DNA of 64,000 nt from Tenacibaculum skagerrakense. GTDB taxonomy: Bacteria > Bacteroidota > Bacteroidia > Flavobacteriales > Flavobacteriaceae. This document shows, piece by piece, positions 8,785-18,372 of the stretch. The stretch lies in contig NZ_SLXM01000003.1 of assembly GCF_004345825.1 (NCBI RefSeq), forward strand, positions 227,187 to 291,186. Reading direction: 5' to 3'. The position numbers were made by a program, and so were the translations under genes. How positions within the stretch are numbered: position 1 is the first letter of the stretch; each line of letters begins with the position of its first letter. The notes under the pieces were generated by a model. That model did not search any database. It saw only the letters and a list, made by a program, of their open reading frames with translations, and was not told the DNA's origin.

Positions 8785-11700
8785 TTACTTTTTCTTCCTT
8801 TTTGGTTTCTTCTTCATGGAAACCTTAAAATCATCCACAGTTCCATGTAGTTTTAAGTTTAAGTATTTAACTTTCTTGGTAGGATCAACTTCTATAATTT
8901 CATCCTCTTCTTCTTTAGTTCCACTATTTTTTTTGTTCTTAAATAATTTATACCAAACTGCTTTCCTAACAGTTTTCCAAGGAATTCTTAAGTAATATTC
9001 AATATTATTATTCAAATCTTGTGTTCCAGATAATTCCATGTGTCCTAATGTGGATTCAATCGTCATATTTGGAATTGTTATGCGTCCGTTATTAATATCA
9101 ATATGATTTTGAATCGTATCAAATTTGATATTGTTCAGGTTTTTATCGCCCATATAACTAGACAACAATTTCATAGGTTCATAATTCTGCAATTTTCCAT
9201 TAAAAACCTTTACATCCATGTGAATTTCAGATTGATCTAAATCTGGCACTAAATCAGGATAGATTCTAATTTTTCCATCTATTGTAGCCGAAACATGTCC
9301 TTTTAAATTATCAGAAACCAAATGATCTTGTCCAAAATTTTCAAACTTAAATAAGAACTTATCCAAATCAATTTTAGTCGTTTTTATTTTAGGTTTCAGG
9401 TAAATTTTCTTCGGATTACTACCGTTAAAGTATCCAGACATATTAAAATTACCTCCAGCGGCATTCATATGTAAAGTATCTACATAAATGTAATGATTCT
9501 GCGTAGTACGTAATTTTGCTTTTATATCTTCTAAATAAATCCGTTGATACATAAAATAATCTACATCAACATCAAATTTCATATCTGTAAATGGTAACTC
9601 ATACAAATTAAAAGCATCTGCGTGGGTTGGAACATCTGCAGTTTTTGATTTTACAGTTATGGTTGCCTTTTCGGTTGGTTTATCAGGAGGAAACAGTTGA
9701 TCGTAATCAATATAATTGGCTTTGAAACTAAGGTAATTGTCTCGTTTTTTAATTGCGTCATCATCTCCTAAATAATAATTCAAGCCAATATTAAAAGAAG
9801 TCCTCCCTATTTTACCTATAAAATCTTTCACAACAAGATGATCATCTTCATAATGAAAATCACCTGTAAAGCGTTCAAATCGTAATGGATGTAGCTGCAT
9901 TTTGGTATTCAGTTTGTCTAATTCTAAATCTATAGAATGTAGTGCTGATGCTTTATAATGCATACTAGAATTCACGTGTAATTCCAGTTTTTTAAATTCT
10001 TCATGTCTATATTCTTCCGGAACATAATTTTCACCTTGATACGAGAAAATGTCTTCCAAACGCAATACATCAGACTTTAAAGTGATATCTAAATCTACAT
10101 CACCATTCAATTCTTTTTGCATCCAAAAACCATAATCGTGTACCAATCCGTTAAAATGAAAATCAGAATCGTCAATATAACCCGTAAAATCTTTGATTTT
10201 AAGATCTTTGTTATCAATTAATACATCTACATGAAAATCATGAAGTTTATGAGGATAATGCTTTAGTTTCGCATTAAGACTGTCTACAAAGAACTCACCT
10301 TTCGGTAAATATTTACTTTCGGTAAAAGCCTTTGCTGAAGATTTGAATGAAAATCCAGCAGTTAAATCTTTAATTTGCTCGTCTATACCTTTTTTTATGC
10401 TATCTGTCGCAGAAAACCGGGTAAGTTCAGCAATATCTAATAGGTCCGATTTAATATCTAAATGCGTAACGACTAGTGTGTCTGTATGATGCACAATAGC
10501 AGGAAGATCTGACAAATATCCAGTTATTGAAATATCAGAGTTACCTAAAAGCATATCAAATTGATTGATAGTCGCTTTTTTACCATTCATTACTACATGC
10601 GCATTCAGTTTTTTTAATGGCGCAGGAAGATCTTTGGACGATAAACTGAGGCTGTCAATTTTTAACTCACTATAATATGCCTGGTTTAATTTACTGAGTG
10701 CTTGTTCTGGATTATCAATATCTATAATATCATGAAAATTCATTTTTAAGGAAACATTCCCAGATGCAATATCTACGTCACTTAAGTTTAAAAAATCAGT
10801 TACAAATTCAAGATTGAAGTCTGCATTTAATCGCATGTCTATTTCTGGTTCATCAAAATTATTGATTACGACATTTCCTAGAATTTTTCCTTTTCCTAGT
10901 TTGGCAGTCATATTTTCTAGGGAGAATGTTGTTGTACGAGAACTTCGTTCTTTACCATTCGTAAAATGCCCTTTAAAACCAATATTTTTAACTCGTTTAC
11001 CTTTGTTGGTGTTTTCTAAAAAAGCTTCACTTACTCCGAAATTTACATCAAAAAAAGGTACTTGTTGATTCAATGTAGGTCCTTGAACTACTGCATTAAA
11101 ATAAATTTTTCCGGCGTTATTATAACGCTCTAAAACGGGTATAAGATCTTCTGGAGCAAAGGCGATAAGCATATCAAAATTAGGCTTCGCTCCTTTTATT
11201 ATTAGATCAAGATCAAGATCATTTTTTGTGTCTATTTTTCCTTCTAATTCAAAATCACCATGTTCCATAGTAACTCCAGAAGGTTCAATGGTAAGCAATC
11301 CAGTATCTTTATCAAGACTAATATCTGTATGAAGATCGAAATGTTTGTGTTTTACATAGGTAGTATCGCCGTTACTAATTAAATTCATTTCAAACTTAGT
11401 ATCAATATGTCCTGAAATAACTTCATTATCAATATTGAAACCACCATCAGCGTCATAAATAAATGTTTCTAAGTCTGTATTTTGACCTTCATCTTTTTTG
11501 TGAATATCTAAATTGTGTAATTTGACTTTTTTAAGTTTAAAATCTATAGGCTCTTCACTTTCTGTTTCATCAAAAGGTTTTAGTGCGTTTAAAAGGTTAA
11601 GACTTTTATCTTCATGAATTACAATATCAAAAAAACCTTCTTCTACAATTAATGATTTAATGGTATAATTTCCATCCAAAATATCCCACAAATTAAAGCC

Positions 11701-12003
11701 TACGTAAATATCTTTTACGTCCAAAATAACCGGTGAGTTTTCACTTTTAGTTTCCTTTATTTTTAAATCATCTACTTTAAAAGAAATATTTGGAAAATTA
11801 CTAAAGAGTGATAAATGCGTATCACCTATATCAATAAAACCTTCGTGGGTTTTGTTAAGCTCAGCTATATGATCTTTAATTATACTATTCTGTTTAGTAT
11901 TGATATATAACACCGTAACAATGAGAAATAATAATGGCACAAGTATTACAGAGGCAATAAATCGCAACCAGAATTTTCTTTTTTTAAAGGCTTTAAATTT
12001 CAT
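8785..12003 (-). CDS. AsmA-like family large membrane-anchored protein
   Basis: I start at the ATG giving MKFKAFKKRKFW (12003); an upstream in-frame GTG is less likely. The 1072-residue protein has a basic N-terminus and one transmembrane helix (about residues 14-35). A very long periplasmic region of repeated beta strands follows, typical of AsmA/YhdP/TamB-like bridge proteins. AsmA-like conservation lies near the C-terminus (IRIPWKTVRKA), and the tail is Lys-rich (KKKPKRKKK). Family members are implicated in lipid transport or outer-membrane assembly. It is monocistronic here. Confidence 0.85.
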   Translation of the reverse strand: MKFKAFKKRKFWLRFIASVILVPLLFLIVTVLYINTKQNSIIKDHIAELNKTHEGFIDIGDTHLSLFSNFPNISFKVDDLKIKETKSENSPVILDVKDIYVGFNLWDILDGNYTIKSLIVEEGFFDIVIHEDKSLNLLNALKPFDETESEEPIDFKLKKVKLHNLDIHKKDEGQNTDLETFIYDADGGFNIDNEVISGHIDTKFEMNLISNGDTTYVKHKHFDLHTDISLDKDTGLLTIEPSGVTMEHGDFELEGKIDTKNDLDLDLIIKGAKPNFDMLIAFAPEDLIPVLERYNNAGKIYFNAVVQGPTLNQQVPFFDVNFGVSEAFLENTNKGKRVKNIGFKGHFTNGKERSSRTTTFSLENMTAKLGKGKILGNVVINNFDEPEIDMRLNADFNLEFVTDFLNLSDVDIASGNVSLKMNFHDIIDIDNPEQALSKLNQAYYSELKIDSLSLSSKDLPAPLKKLNAHVVMNGKKATINQFDMLLGNSDISITGYLSDLPAIVHHTDTLVVTHLDIKSDLLDIAELTRFSATDSIKKGIDEQIKDLTAGFSFKSSAKAFTESKYLPKGEFFVDSLNAKLKHYPHKLHDFHVDVLIDNKDLKIKDFTGYIDDSDFHFNGLVHDYGFWMQKELNGDVDLDITLKSDVLRLEDIFSYQGENYVPEEYRHEEFKKLELHVNSSMHYKASALHSIDLELDKLNTKMQLHPLRFERFTGDFHYEDDHLVVKDFIGKIGRTSFNIGLNYYLGDDDAIKKRDNYLSFKANYIDYDQLFPPDKPTEKATITVKSKTADVPTHADAFNLYELPFTDMKFDVDVDYFMYQRIYLEDIKAKLRTTQNHYIYVDTLHMNAAGGNFNMSGYFNGSNPKKIYLKPKIKTTKIDLDKFLFKFENFGQDHLVSDNLKGHVSATIDGKIRIYPDLVPDLDQSEIHMDVKVFNGKLQNYEPMKLLSSYMGDKNLNNIKFDTIQNHIDINNGRITIPNMTIESTLGHMELSGTQDLNNNIEYYLRIPWKTVRKAVWYKLFKNKKNSGTKEEEDEIIEVDPTKKVKYLNLKLHGTVDDFKVSMKKKPKRKKK

Positions 12004-12329
12004 AATACTCTTATGATTATAGTCGTACACGCTTATTTATAAATCTTTAAACTAAAATTGAATACCTGCAATATATATTAAAAAAGAAATGTCAACCTGA
12101 ATTTATTTCAGGTTCTCATCATAAATATTTGCTTAACAGCGTTATGAGATTCCGAAATAAATTCGGAATGACGCCAAAACGTTATTTATGACTTAAAACG
12201 GATATTCATTACTAAAAACAACCAAAATTTATATGGTCATTTTTTAACTTTTTCAAATAAGCTTAAAGATATTGAAAATAGTAGTACGAAAACTTCTTAA
12301 AAAGATTATATGTAAAGTATGAAAATAAA
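12004..12329. other. Intergenic gap holding an inverted repeat
   Basis: About 325 bases separate the AsmA-like gene from the helicase gene upstream of it. Apart from the palindromic repeat at 12092-12173 the gap is AT-rich without an ORF. A TGGTCATTTTTTAA string near 12234 resembles the direct repeats at 8638 and 8679. Confidence 0.45.
12092..12173. repeat. MITE-like inverted repeat of paired palindromes
   Basis: The left arm (12092-12120) and the right arm (12145-12173) are inverted copies matching at 23 of 29 positions. Each arm is itself a palindrome: AACCTGAA/TTCAGGTT on the left and ATTCCGAA/TTCGGAAT on the right. The mismatches between arms are mostly compensated within each arm, so the hairpins are conserved. 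Repeats beginning GTCATTCCGAATTTATTTCGG are common between genes in Flavobacteriaceae. No ORF lies inside. Confidence 0.75.
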
Positions 12330-13658
12330 CTACTTCTTTTTAGAATCTTGTTTCAGTTTATCTTTATTCACTTCTGCAAGGTGATGTGCTAACATTTTTT
12401 CGACTAACTCATCCTTAGTTAAATGATGAAAAACAGTTTTAACTTTTTCTTTAAATTCTTCTGAAATTGTTCTGTTAGGTTTCGTTTTAAATATCTTCTT
12501 TGCCCACAAGAACGTATTATTTTCTTCGATACTTTGTGCATCTGCTTTTTTAAATTGACGAAACATAATGCCTAATTCTGCTTCAAAGTCAGGAATATCT
12601 TCAACTTCTTCTTCCTGTATAATACTTAACGAAAGTCCCTTTGCTCCTGCTCTAGCTGTTCGTCCGCTTCTGTGTACATAAGCTTCGTACGTATCGGGTA
12701 AATGATAATTAACAACAAAGGAAACTTCTTTTACGTCGATACCACGAGCCGCCAAATCAGTAGCTACTAAAATATTGATATGTCCTTCTCTAAATTGTTC
12801 CATTATTCTATCGCGAATCCCTTGTGTTAAACTTCCATGAATTGCACCAGAAGAGAATTTATTAATCGCTAAGTTTTTGGCTAATTTATTTACAGCTGCT
12901 TTCGTTTTACAAAAAATAATTCCTCTCTCTCCTTCTTTTGATGCTAAAAAATGTAATAATACTTCTAGCTTTTCTATCGGTTGTACCACTACATATTGAT
13001 GTTTTATTCCTTGATGTCCGACAGTTTCCATATCGGCTTCAATTTGAATAACATCTTTAGCCATGTAATTATTAATCAGTTGTTTTATAGCTCCAGACAA
13101 TGTTGCTGTAAACAATAACGTTCTTCTTTTCTTAGGAATTTCTTTAATAATACTATCCAATCCTTCTTTTAAAGTACTCACCATTTCATCGGCTTCGTCT
13201 AAAATAAAATAAGCGATGTTTTTAATATTAATGGCTTCACGTTTTACCAAATCGGCTAAACGACCTGGAGTAGCAACAACAATATGTGCATCGTTTTTTA
13301 AGCGTTCAATCTGTGGTTTTATAGGAATTCCACCACAAATGGATGCAATAGATATATTTGGTATTTGCGATGCAAAAGCCGTTAAATTTGCGTGTATTTG
13401 TTGACCTAATTCTCTAGTTGGTGCTAAAATTACTGCTTGAATGTTCGGGTTATTTGTGTCAATTAACTGTAATAGCGGTAATCCAAAAGCAGCGGTTTTA
13501 CCGGTTCCTGTTTTAGCCAATGCAACTACATCTTGATGTTGCGTTAGGATGATAGGAATCGTTTTTTCTTGTATATCTGTTGGCACAGAGATTTTTAAGT
13601 TTGTTAAACTTTGTTGAAGTTCAGGATTAATTCCTAAGTCGGTAAAACTTTTAGACAT
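12330..13658 (-). CDS. DEAD-box RNA helicase
   Basis: This 442-residue ATP-dependent RNA helicase shows the family motifs in order: the Q motif region near the N-terminus, motif I AKTGTGKT, motif Ia PTRELGQQ, motif II DEAD, motif III as TAT (family consensus SAT), and motif VI HRSGRTARAG. The core ends near residue 350. A Lys-rich C-terminal extension of about 80 residues follows, as in RhlE/CshA-type proteins acting in ribosome assembly or RNA decay. Family membership is certain, the specific orthologue is not. Confidence 0.93.
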   Translation of the reverse strand: MSKSFTDLGINPELQQSLTNLKISVPTDIQEKTIPIILTQHQDVVALAKTGTGKTAAFGLPLLQLIDTNNPNIQAVILAPTRELGQQIHANLTAFASQIPNISIASICGGIPIKPQIERLKNDAHIVVATPGRLADLVKREAINIKNIAYFILDEADEMVSTLKEGLDSIIKEIPKKRRTLLFTATLSGAIKQLINNYMAKDVIQIEADMETVGHQGIKHQYVVVQPIEKLEVLLHFLASKEGERGIIFCKTKAAVNKLAKNLAINKFSSGAIHGSLTQGIRDRIMEQFREGHINILVATDLAARGIDVKEVSFVVNYHLPDTYEAYVHRSGRTARAGAKGLSLSIIQEEEVEDIPDFEAELGIMFRQFKKADAQSIEENNTFLWAKKIFKTKPNRTISEEFKEKVKTVFHHLTKDELVEKMLAHHLAEVNKDKLKQDSKKK

Positions 13659-13740
13659 GAAAATATTTTTTGTAAAGGTACGTAGTGTTATCGTAGTTAC
13701 AACGGTTTATTGGAGGATAACTTGAATTTGATTTAATAAA

Positions 13741-14397
13741 TCAATAATACAACCTAAAGTCAAGGAGTTTACACAACTTGTAGTGTTTACGGTGTAATTC
13801 TTCTACAACTTCAAACATATTGTCGTCTTCATTAAATAAATTAAAGAATACTTTATCTAAGTTTGAGCTAGCAACTCCATTAAACACGTTTCCATAGCCG
13901 GAAATTGCTTTTGCACCAGTAATATCTAGGAAATATTGTGCTTCGTCTTGGGTTAAATCCAATACTTTAGAGTTTGCAAAATGCAAGATTTTGTCGTTTA
14001 ATCGTCCTTCAAAAATCTCCGCAATCTCTTGTAAATTATACAAATAACCATTTAAACAAACACTATTTGCTTCACCAGTCATCACTAAATAAATAATCTC
14101 ATAATTTTTAAAATGATGATCGTCTAAAACTAAGGTGTTTAAACTTTCTTCTAAGCCTTCAATAGTATCACAGGTTTTATAAATACTCGCAATACCAAAA
14201 TCCATTGTTAACTCCTCTAGTTTTTGCTGAGTTGGTGTAACATTTTCTATTTCAATATCTTGAACTGCTTCCAAACAGAATATAAAATAATCTGGAGTTG
14301 CTAATGAGTTTTGTGGTAATTGAGGTCTTTTTGCTAACAAATTTGAGGGATTTAAAAAGAAATCATGCAAAAATAATACAAAGCTTATAATCTGCAT
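13741..14397 (-). CDS. Conserved hypothetical protein
   Basis: This is a 218-residue soluble protein that I do not recognise with certainty. Its middle part (FCLEAVQD, then YEIIYLVMTGEANSVCLNG, and NSKVLDL) recalls the flavobacterial DUF6642 family, but this is only an impression. The first 40 residues look poorly conserved, and the true start may be downstream. There is no signal peptide. It lies 82 bases upstream of the helicase gene on the same strand. Confidence 0.55.
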   Translation of the reverse strand: MQIISFVLFLHDFFLNPSNLLAKRPQLPQNSLATPDYFIFCLEAVQDIEIENVTPTQQKLEELTMDFGIASIYKTCDTIEGLEESLNTLVLDDHHFKNYEIIYLVMTGEANSVCLNGYLYNLQEIAEIFEGRLNDKILHFANSKVLDLTQDEAQYFLDITGAKAISGYGNVFNGVASSNLDKVFFNLFNEDDNMFEVVEELHRKHYKLCKLLDFRLYY

Positions 14398-14508
14398 AGT
14401 ATTTAGTGCACTAGATCCTTCTACTCTATTGTTATTACTAAACTTTTGCCTTGTATATTAATTCCTTTAGAACCGTATCTTTGCATCTTAAATTATAAAT
14501 ACATACAA

Positions 14509-15642
14509 CTAATGGTTTTTTATTGATTCAAGTACTTTATAAACTAAGTTTAACGAGCTTTTCGAAGCCTCTAATTGATTTAAAGTTCCTGCTACATAGG
14601 TATCTAATTCAGGACAATACCATAAAAACGATGCTGTACTTCCATTATGACCAATAACGTGTAAATCAGTATTGTTATCATAAATTTTATTGAATGACAC
14701 TTTTCTAATTCCATAACCATATTCCATTCCTTTAGTTTCAAAAACCCAATTACGCATTGTTAATAGTGTGTTTTTTTCTAGGATTTTATGATTATTATAA
14801 GCTTCAAAAAATCGAATAAGATCTTCAGCTGTAGATACTAAACCGCCTCCTCCCCAATCGGCACTTAAACTTTTAATTGATGATAACTCAGTAGTATCTA
14901 CATAAAATTTAGCTATTGGTGGTGTACTATTTACAGGTGATGATTTTAGATTGATATAAGAATTATTCATTTCTAAAGGCTGAAATATATGCTGTTTAAA
15001 GAATTCTGCTAATGAAACTTTACTTACTTTTTCAATTAGTAACCCTAAAAGCACATATTCTGTATCTGTGTAATGATAACATTCTCCAGGAATAAAATGA
15101 GGTTTCATCTTTTCTTTTGTAAACTGAATTAACTCTTCAGCAGACCAAGACTTATCGGTATCAATGAGTAATTGATTAATAATATTTGGACTACCATCAT
15201 TGGTTTCATCTGTAAAATAGTCTGGCAAACCCGATGTATGCTGTAATAACTGTGCAATAGTTAAATTTTTTGAATACTCTTTATTGTCTAAAACATGCAA
15301 CCCATTAAGTAAAGTTTCGGGTAGATAATCCGCTATTTTATCTTCAAAATTTAACATGTGCTTATCTTTTAAAATACCTATAGCTGTTGCGGTTAACATT
15401 TTGGTTATACTAGCCGTGTAAAAAGGTGTATTCTTACTAAGAACCTCTTTATTATTCTTACTCTCAATTATATTAATATCAATCGCTTTAGATTTAGAAT
15501 ATACTTTCAGAAAAGCATTTTTAATTGACTGTTTTTCTAATTCTTCCTTTAAGAGTTTATTAATTTCCTCATTTAATCCTTGTTGTCCATAATTAGGAAT
15601 TGAAACAAGTAGTAATAAGTATAGAAATATGTTTTTTTTCAT
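14509..15642 (-). CDS. Secreted serine hydrolase of the class C beta-lactamase fold
   Basis: The start is the ATG at 15642, giving MKKNIFLYLL; the protein is 377 residues with a signal peptide ending near NYGQ. The nucleophile motif SITK (Ser78, Lys81) fits SxxK. HYTDTEY is at the position of YxN, with Asp replacing Asn, and IGHNGST supplies the HxG motif. These residues define the beta-lactamase/D-alanyl-peptidase/esterase superfamily. It probably acts in the periplasm or outside the cell on a peptide or ester; there is no reason to call it a true beta-lactamase. Confidence 0.85.
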   Translation of the reverse strand: MKKNIFLYLLLLVSIPNYGQQGLNEEINKLLKEELEKQSIKNAFLKVYSKSKAIDINIIESKNNKEVLSKNTPFYTASITKMLTATAIGILKDKHMLNFEDKIADYLPETLLNGLHVLDNKEYSKNLTIAQLLQHTSGLPDYFTDETNDGSPNIINQLLIDTDKSWSAEELIQFTKEKMKPHFIPGECYHYTDTEYVLLGLLIEKVSKVSLAEFFKQHIFQPLEMNNSYINLKSSPVNSTPPIAKFYVDTTELSSIKSLSADWGGGGLVSTAEDLIRFFEAYNNHKILEKNTLLTMRNWVFETKGMEYGYGIRKVSFNKIYDNNTDLHVIGHNGSTASFLWYCPELDTYVAGTLNQLEASKSSLNLVYKVLESIKNH

Positions 15643-15740
15643 AAAAATCATTTTTTAAATATAGTGAAGCACTTTTAAAGTAACATCTTAAGTACAAGCG
15701 TAGATGCATATAGTGCAATGGTTTTTCTTAGTTTTTGTTT

Positions 15741-16385
15741 TTAGAGTCTTATTCCTATGTATAAATTCGGTTCAAATAAAAAATACGATTTCCATTTGGC
15801 ATCTAACTGTTTAAATTCAGCGGGTGTATTTGTATCAAACATCCAATTTTGACAATGAATTTGTGGTTCTATAAATATTCGTTTCTTTTTTCCAAAAGCG
15901 ATATGATAACCTATGTGATATGAGGTGTAAAGCTTAAAACCATTCGCAATTTTTTTATGATTTAAATCCGTATACGTTTTATACTGTGGCAATACTTCTA
16001 CGGCAGCAAATAATCCTTTCCAAAGCATTCTCTGATACGAAACGCCTATTCCTGTTTCTCGCAAATAACCTGGGTAAAACTCGCTTTCAGAATCTATCTT
16101 ATCCAAAAGTCCGTCCCACCATTGAATTCCCATTGGCTGAAATAACCTCCAAGTAGCGAATTTTATTCCGATAATGTTTTTAGCATCTAATTCACGTTTT
16201 ACATGAAACTCTATATGCTCGGTATTTGTTCTTTCTCCTCCTTTACCTATATTACCTAAAATAATGGCTGGAAAACTAACTCTATAGTTAAGATTTTGAT
16301 TGGTAACTTTTAATGATTTCTCACTGTTTTGTGTAAAAACGTTTAGAGTACAAAGTATTAATACAATACATACTGTTTTTTTCAT
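15741..16385 (-). CDS. Secreted, probably outer-membrane beta-barrel-like protein
   Basis: I start at the ATG at 16385, giving MKKTVCIV and a signal peptide ending near VFTQ; the mature part is about 195 residues. It alternates hydrophobic and polar residues with many aromatics (WRLFQP, WWDG, YKTYTD, LYTSYHIGYHIAFGKK), as in small outer-membrane barrels, and ends in LYIGIRL. I do not recognise the family. It lies 91 bases downstream of the TPR/AraC regulator gene on the same strand, so the regulator may control it. Confidence 0.55.
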   Translation of the reverse strand: MKKTVCIVLILCTLNVFTQNSEKSLKVTNQNLNYRVSFPAIILGNIGKGGERTNTEHIEFHVKRELDAKNIIGIKFATWRLFQPMGIQWWDGLLDKIDSESEFYPGYLRETGIGVSYQRMLWKGLFAAVEVLPQYKTYTDLNHKKIANGFKLYTSYHIGYHIAFGKKKRIFIEPQIHCQNWMFDTNTPAEFKQLDAKWKSYFLFEPNLYIGIRL

Positions 16386-16476
16386 TTCAATGTGTCTTTT
16401 AAATAATTTACGACACAAAGATTCATAACATTCTTATGGCAAGCGTTCTGAATTATAATTTCAAACCAACTTATTG

Positions 16477-18252
16477 TTATTTATTGAATGTTGTTTTTAA
16501 CCAAACTCTTGGAGTACTATTTTCAGACTTTTTAAAATACGTATTGAAAACACTTTTGGAGTTAAAGCCGCTATCATAAGCTAATCCAAGAATGGTAAGA
16601 TGAGCGTTTTTAGGATTTAAAGCAATGGTTTTGAAATGATTGAGTCGATAAGAGTTAACAAAGTCATTGAAATTAAGATTAAACGCTTTATTTATTAAGT
16701 ATGATACTTTATTGGTATTTAACTCTAGTACATCTGCTACTATTTTTAAACTTAGTTGCGGATTTAAATAAGGTTCTTCTTCATTAAAATACGTTAGTAA
16801 TTTATCTTTCAAAGTTTCTATAAGATGATTATCTAAAATAGTTGAGACTGCTTTTTCTACTAATTTTTTAGATTGAGAAATGTCTTTGATATATAAATTA
16901 GCATGATGTAGATTTTCGAAACCATTTATATGTTGTAAAGGTTTTAAAAAAGGTTCTTGCCTAAAGTTTATTACTTGTCCCCTTTTTTTATCTATCATTT
17001 CTTTTAAATGAATAAATCCTGTTTCTTTATAGGTAGAATTAGCTAGAATAAACAGATCATAAGGAACTAGCATATTTTCTCTATTTTGCTGAGTCCACTT
17101 ATTAATAAGTTGTTGAGATACATCAACATCCCTTTCATTGATTATAGCAAACAATAGTTTCTTCTCTTCTATTAATGATGTGTTTTCTATGAACTTTTCA
17201 AAAGAGTCCTTCTTATTTAACCATATCAGACAAAAGCATTTTAAATGATGCGCTAATTCTAATTGTGGATTTAAAGTTAAAGCATAATTTATAGCATCAA
17301 GTGCTGCTTCAAATTTTTGTTGATAATAATAAATGTGAGCTAACGTGTAATGATTATTAGCAGAAAGAGGATCGACATCTAACAGTTTGTTTGCATATAT
17401 TAATGCTTCGTCAAAAAAACCAAGAGCAATAAACAATTCTGCCATAGCTTCCAAGCCGTCAATGTGATTTGGGTTTATTTCTAAAACTTTTTTAATGTGG
17501 ATATAGGCATTTTTAAAGTCCCATTCTTGCCAAAAAAACTTACCAACAAAGGATAATGGATATTCTGGTAATGAAGTATCTAACTCTTTCGCAATTAATA
17601 AATTATTAATAGCTAAATCAATCGATTCTTCGTAAGGCATGTAACCCCACATACCTAATAAACCATAACACTGTAAGTTAGCATAGTACGCTTTCGCATA
17701 ATTCTTATCTAGCTCAATAGCTTTATTATAAAACCCTATCGCTAAATTTAAACTCTCAGGAGTCCATTTTAATTGTAGAGAACGTCCTTTTAAAAATAAT
17801 TGATAGGCATCTACATTAGCTGTAGGTTGCTTTATTAATTGCTCTTGAATTTCAAAATGTCCAAAATTATTTCGAATTTCATCTGCAATGGTTAGACTAA
17901 TTTCATCTTGTAAATCGAAAATATCTATTAATTCTCTATCAAATTTTTTAGTCCAATAATGTGTTCCGTCTTGTACATCAATTAATTGCGTATTAATCCT
18001 AATCCTTTTTTGAGATTTCTTAATACTTCCTTCTAGAACCGTATTTACGCCTAATTGTTTACCGATTTCTCTAATATCAATACCTTTATTTTTAAAAGCA
18101 AATGAAGAAGTTCTGGCAATAACTTTTAGTTGATGTACTTTGGATAATGCATTAATAATTTCTTCAGTAATACCGTCACAGAAGTATTCATTATCAATAT
18201 CGTTACTCATATTGATAAAGGGCAATACGGCAATAGACTTATGGTTAATCAA
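16477..18252 (-). CDS. TolB-like/TPR regulator with C-terminal AraC-type HTH
   Basis: This 591-residue protein has three parts. Residues 1-115 form the FlgO/TolB-like domain of CadC-type regulators (SIAVLPFINMS, YFCDGITEEI, VLEGSIKK). Residues 140-360 contain tetratricopeptide repeats. The last 100 residues are an AraC-type helix-turn-helix (LTILGLAYDSGFNSKSVFNTYFKK). No membrane segment is visible, so it acts in the cytoplasm. This architecture is common in Flavobacteriia. The ligand is unknown; likely targets are the barrel-like and hydrolase genes just downstream. Confidence 0.82.
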   Translation of the reverse strand: MINHKSIAVLPFINMSNDIDNEYFCDGITEEIINALSKVHQLKVIARTSSFAFKNKGIDIREIGKQLGVNTVLEGSIKKSQKRIRINTQLIDVQDGTHYWTKKFDRELIDIFDLQDEISLTIADEIRNNFGHFEIQEQLIKQPTANVDAYQLFLKGRSLQLKWTPESLNLAIGFYNKAIELDKNYAKAYYANLQCYGLLGMWGYMPYEESIDLAINNLLIAKELDTSLPEYPLSFVGKFFWQEWDFKNAYIHIKKVLEINPNHIDGLEAMAELFIALGFFDEALIYANKLLDVDPLSANNHYTLAHIYYYQQKFEAALDAINYALTLNPQLELAHHLKCFCLIWLNKKDSFEKFIENTSLIEEKKLLFAIINERDVDVSQQLINKWTQQNRENMLVPYDLFILANSTYKETGFIHLKEMIDKKRGQVINFRQEPFLKPLQHINGFENLHHANLYIKDISQSKKLVEKAVSTILDNHLIETLKDKLLTYFNEEEPYLNPQLSLKIVADVLELNTNKVSYLINKAFNLNFNDFVNSYRLNHFKTIALNPKNAHLTILGLAYDSGFNSKSVFNTYFKKSENSTPRVWLKTTFNK

Positions 18253-18372
18253 AGTATTTATTGTTTAATCAAATATAGAAAAGATTGAAAACATAAAAAA
18301 TTATACTCTGATTTAGATAATCAATAAAAAATGTAGTTTATAAACTTTAAACACAAGTAGTTTTCAACTATT

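Noticed and set aside
10814..11068. 84-residue ORF on the plus strand
   Set aside because: It is antisense to the AsmA-like gene, with no promoter or family signal.
14451..14483. Promoter-like TTG and TATCTTTG at 22-base spacing on the plus strand
   Set aside because: No plus-strand gene follows; it would only read antisense into the beta-lactamase-fold gene. Such matches are expected by chance in AT-rich DNA.
14509..15642. Antibiotic-resistance beta-lactamase
   Set aside because: The fold is shared by many esterases and peptidases, and the YxN position is Asp-containing; there is no evidence for beta-lactam hydrolysis.
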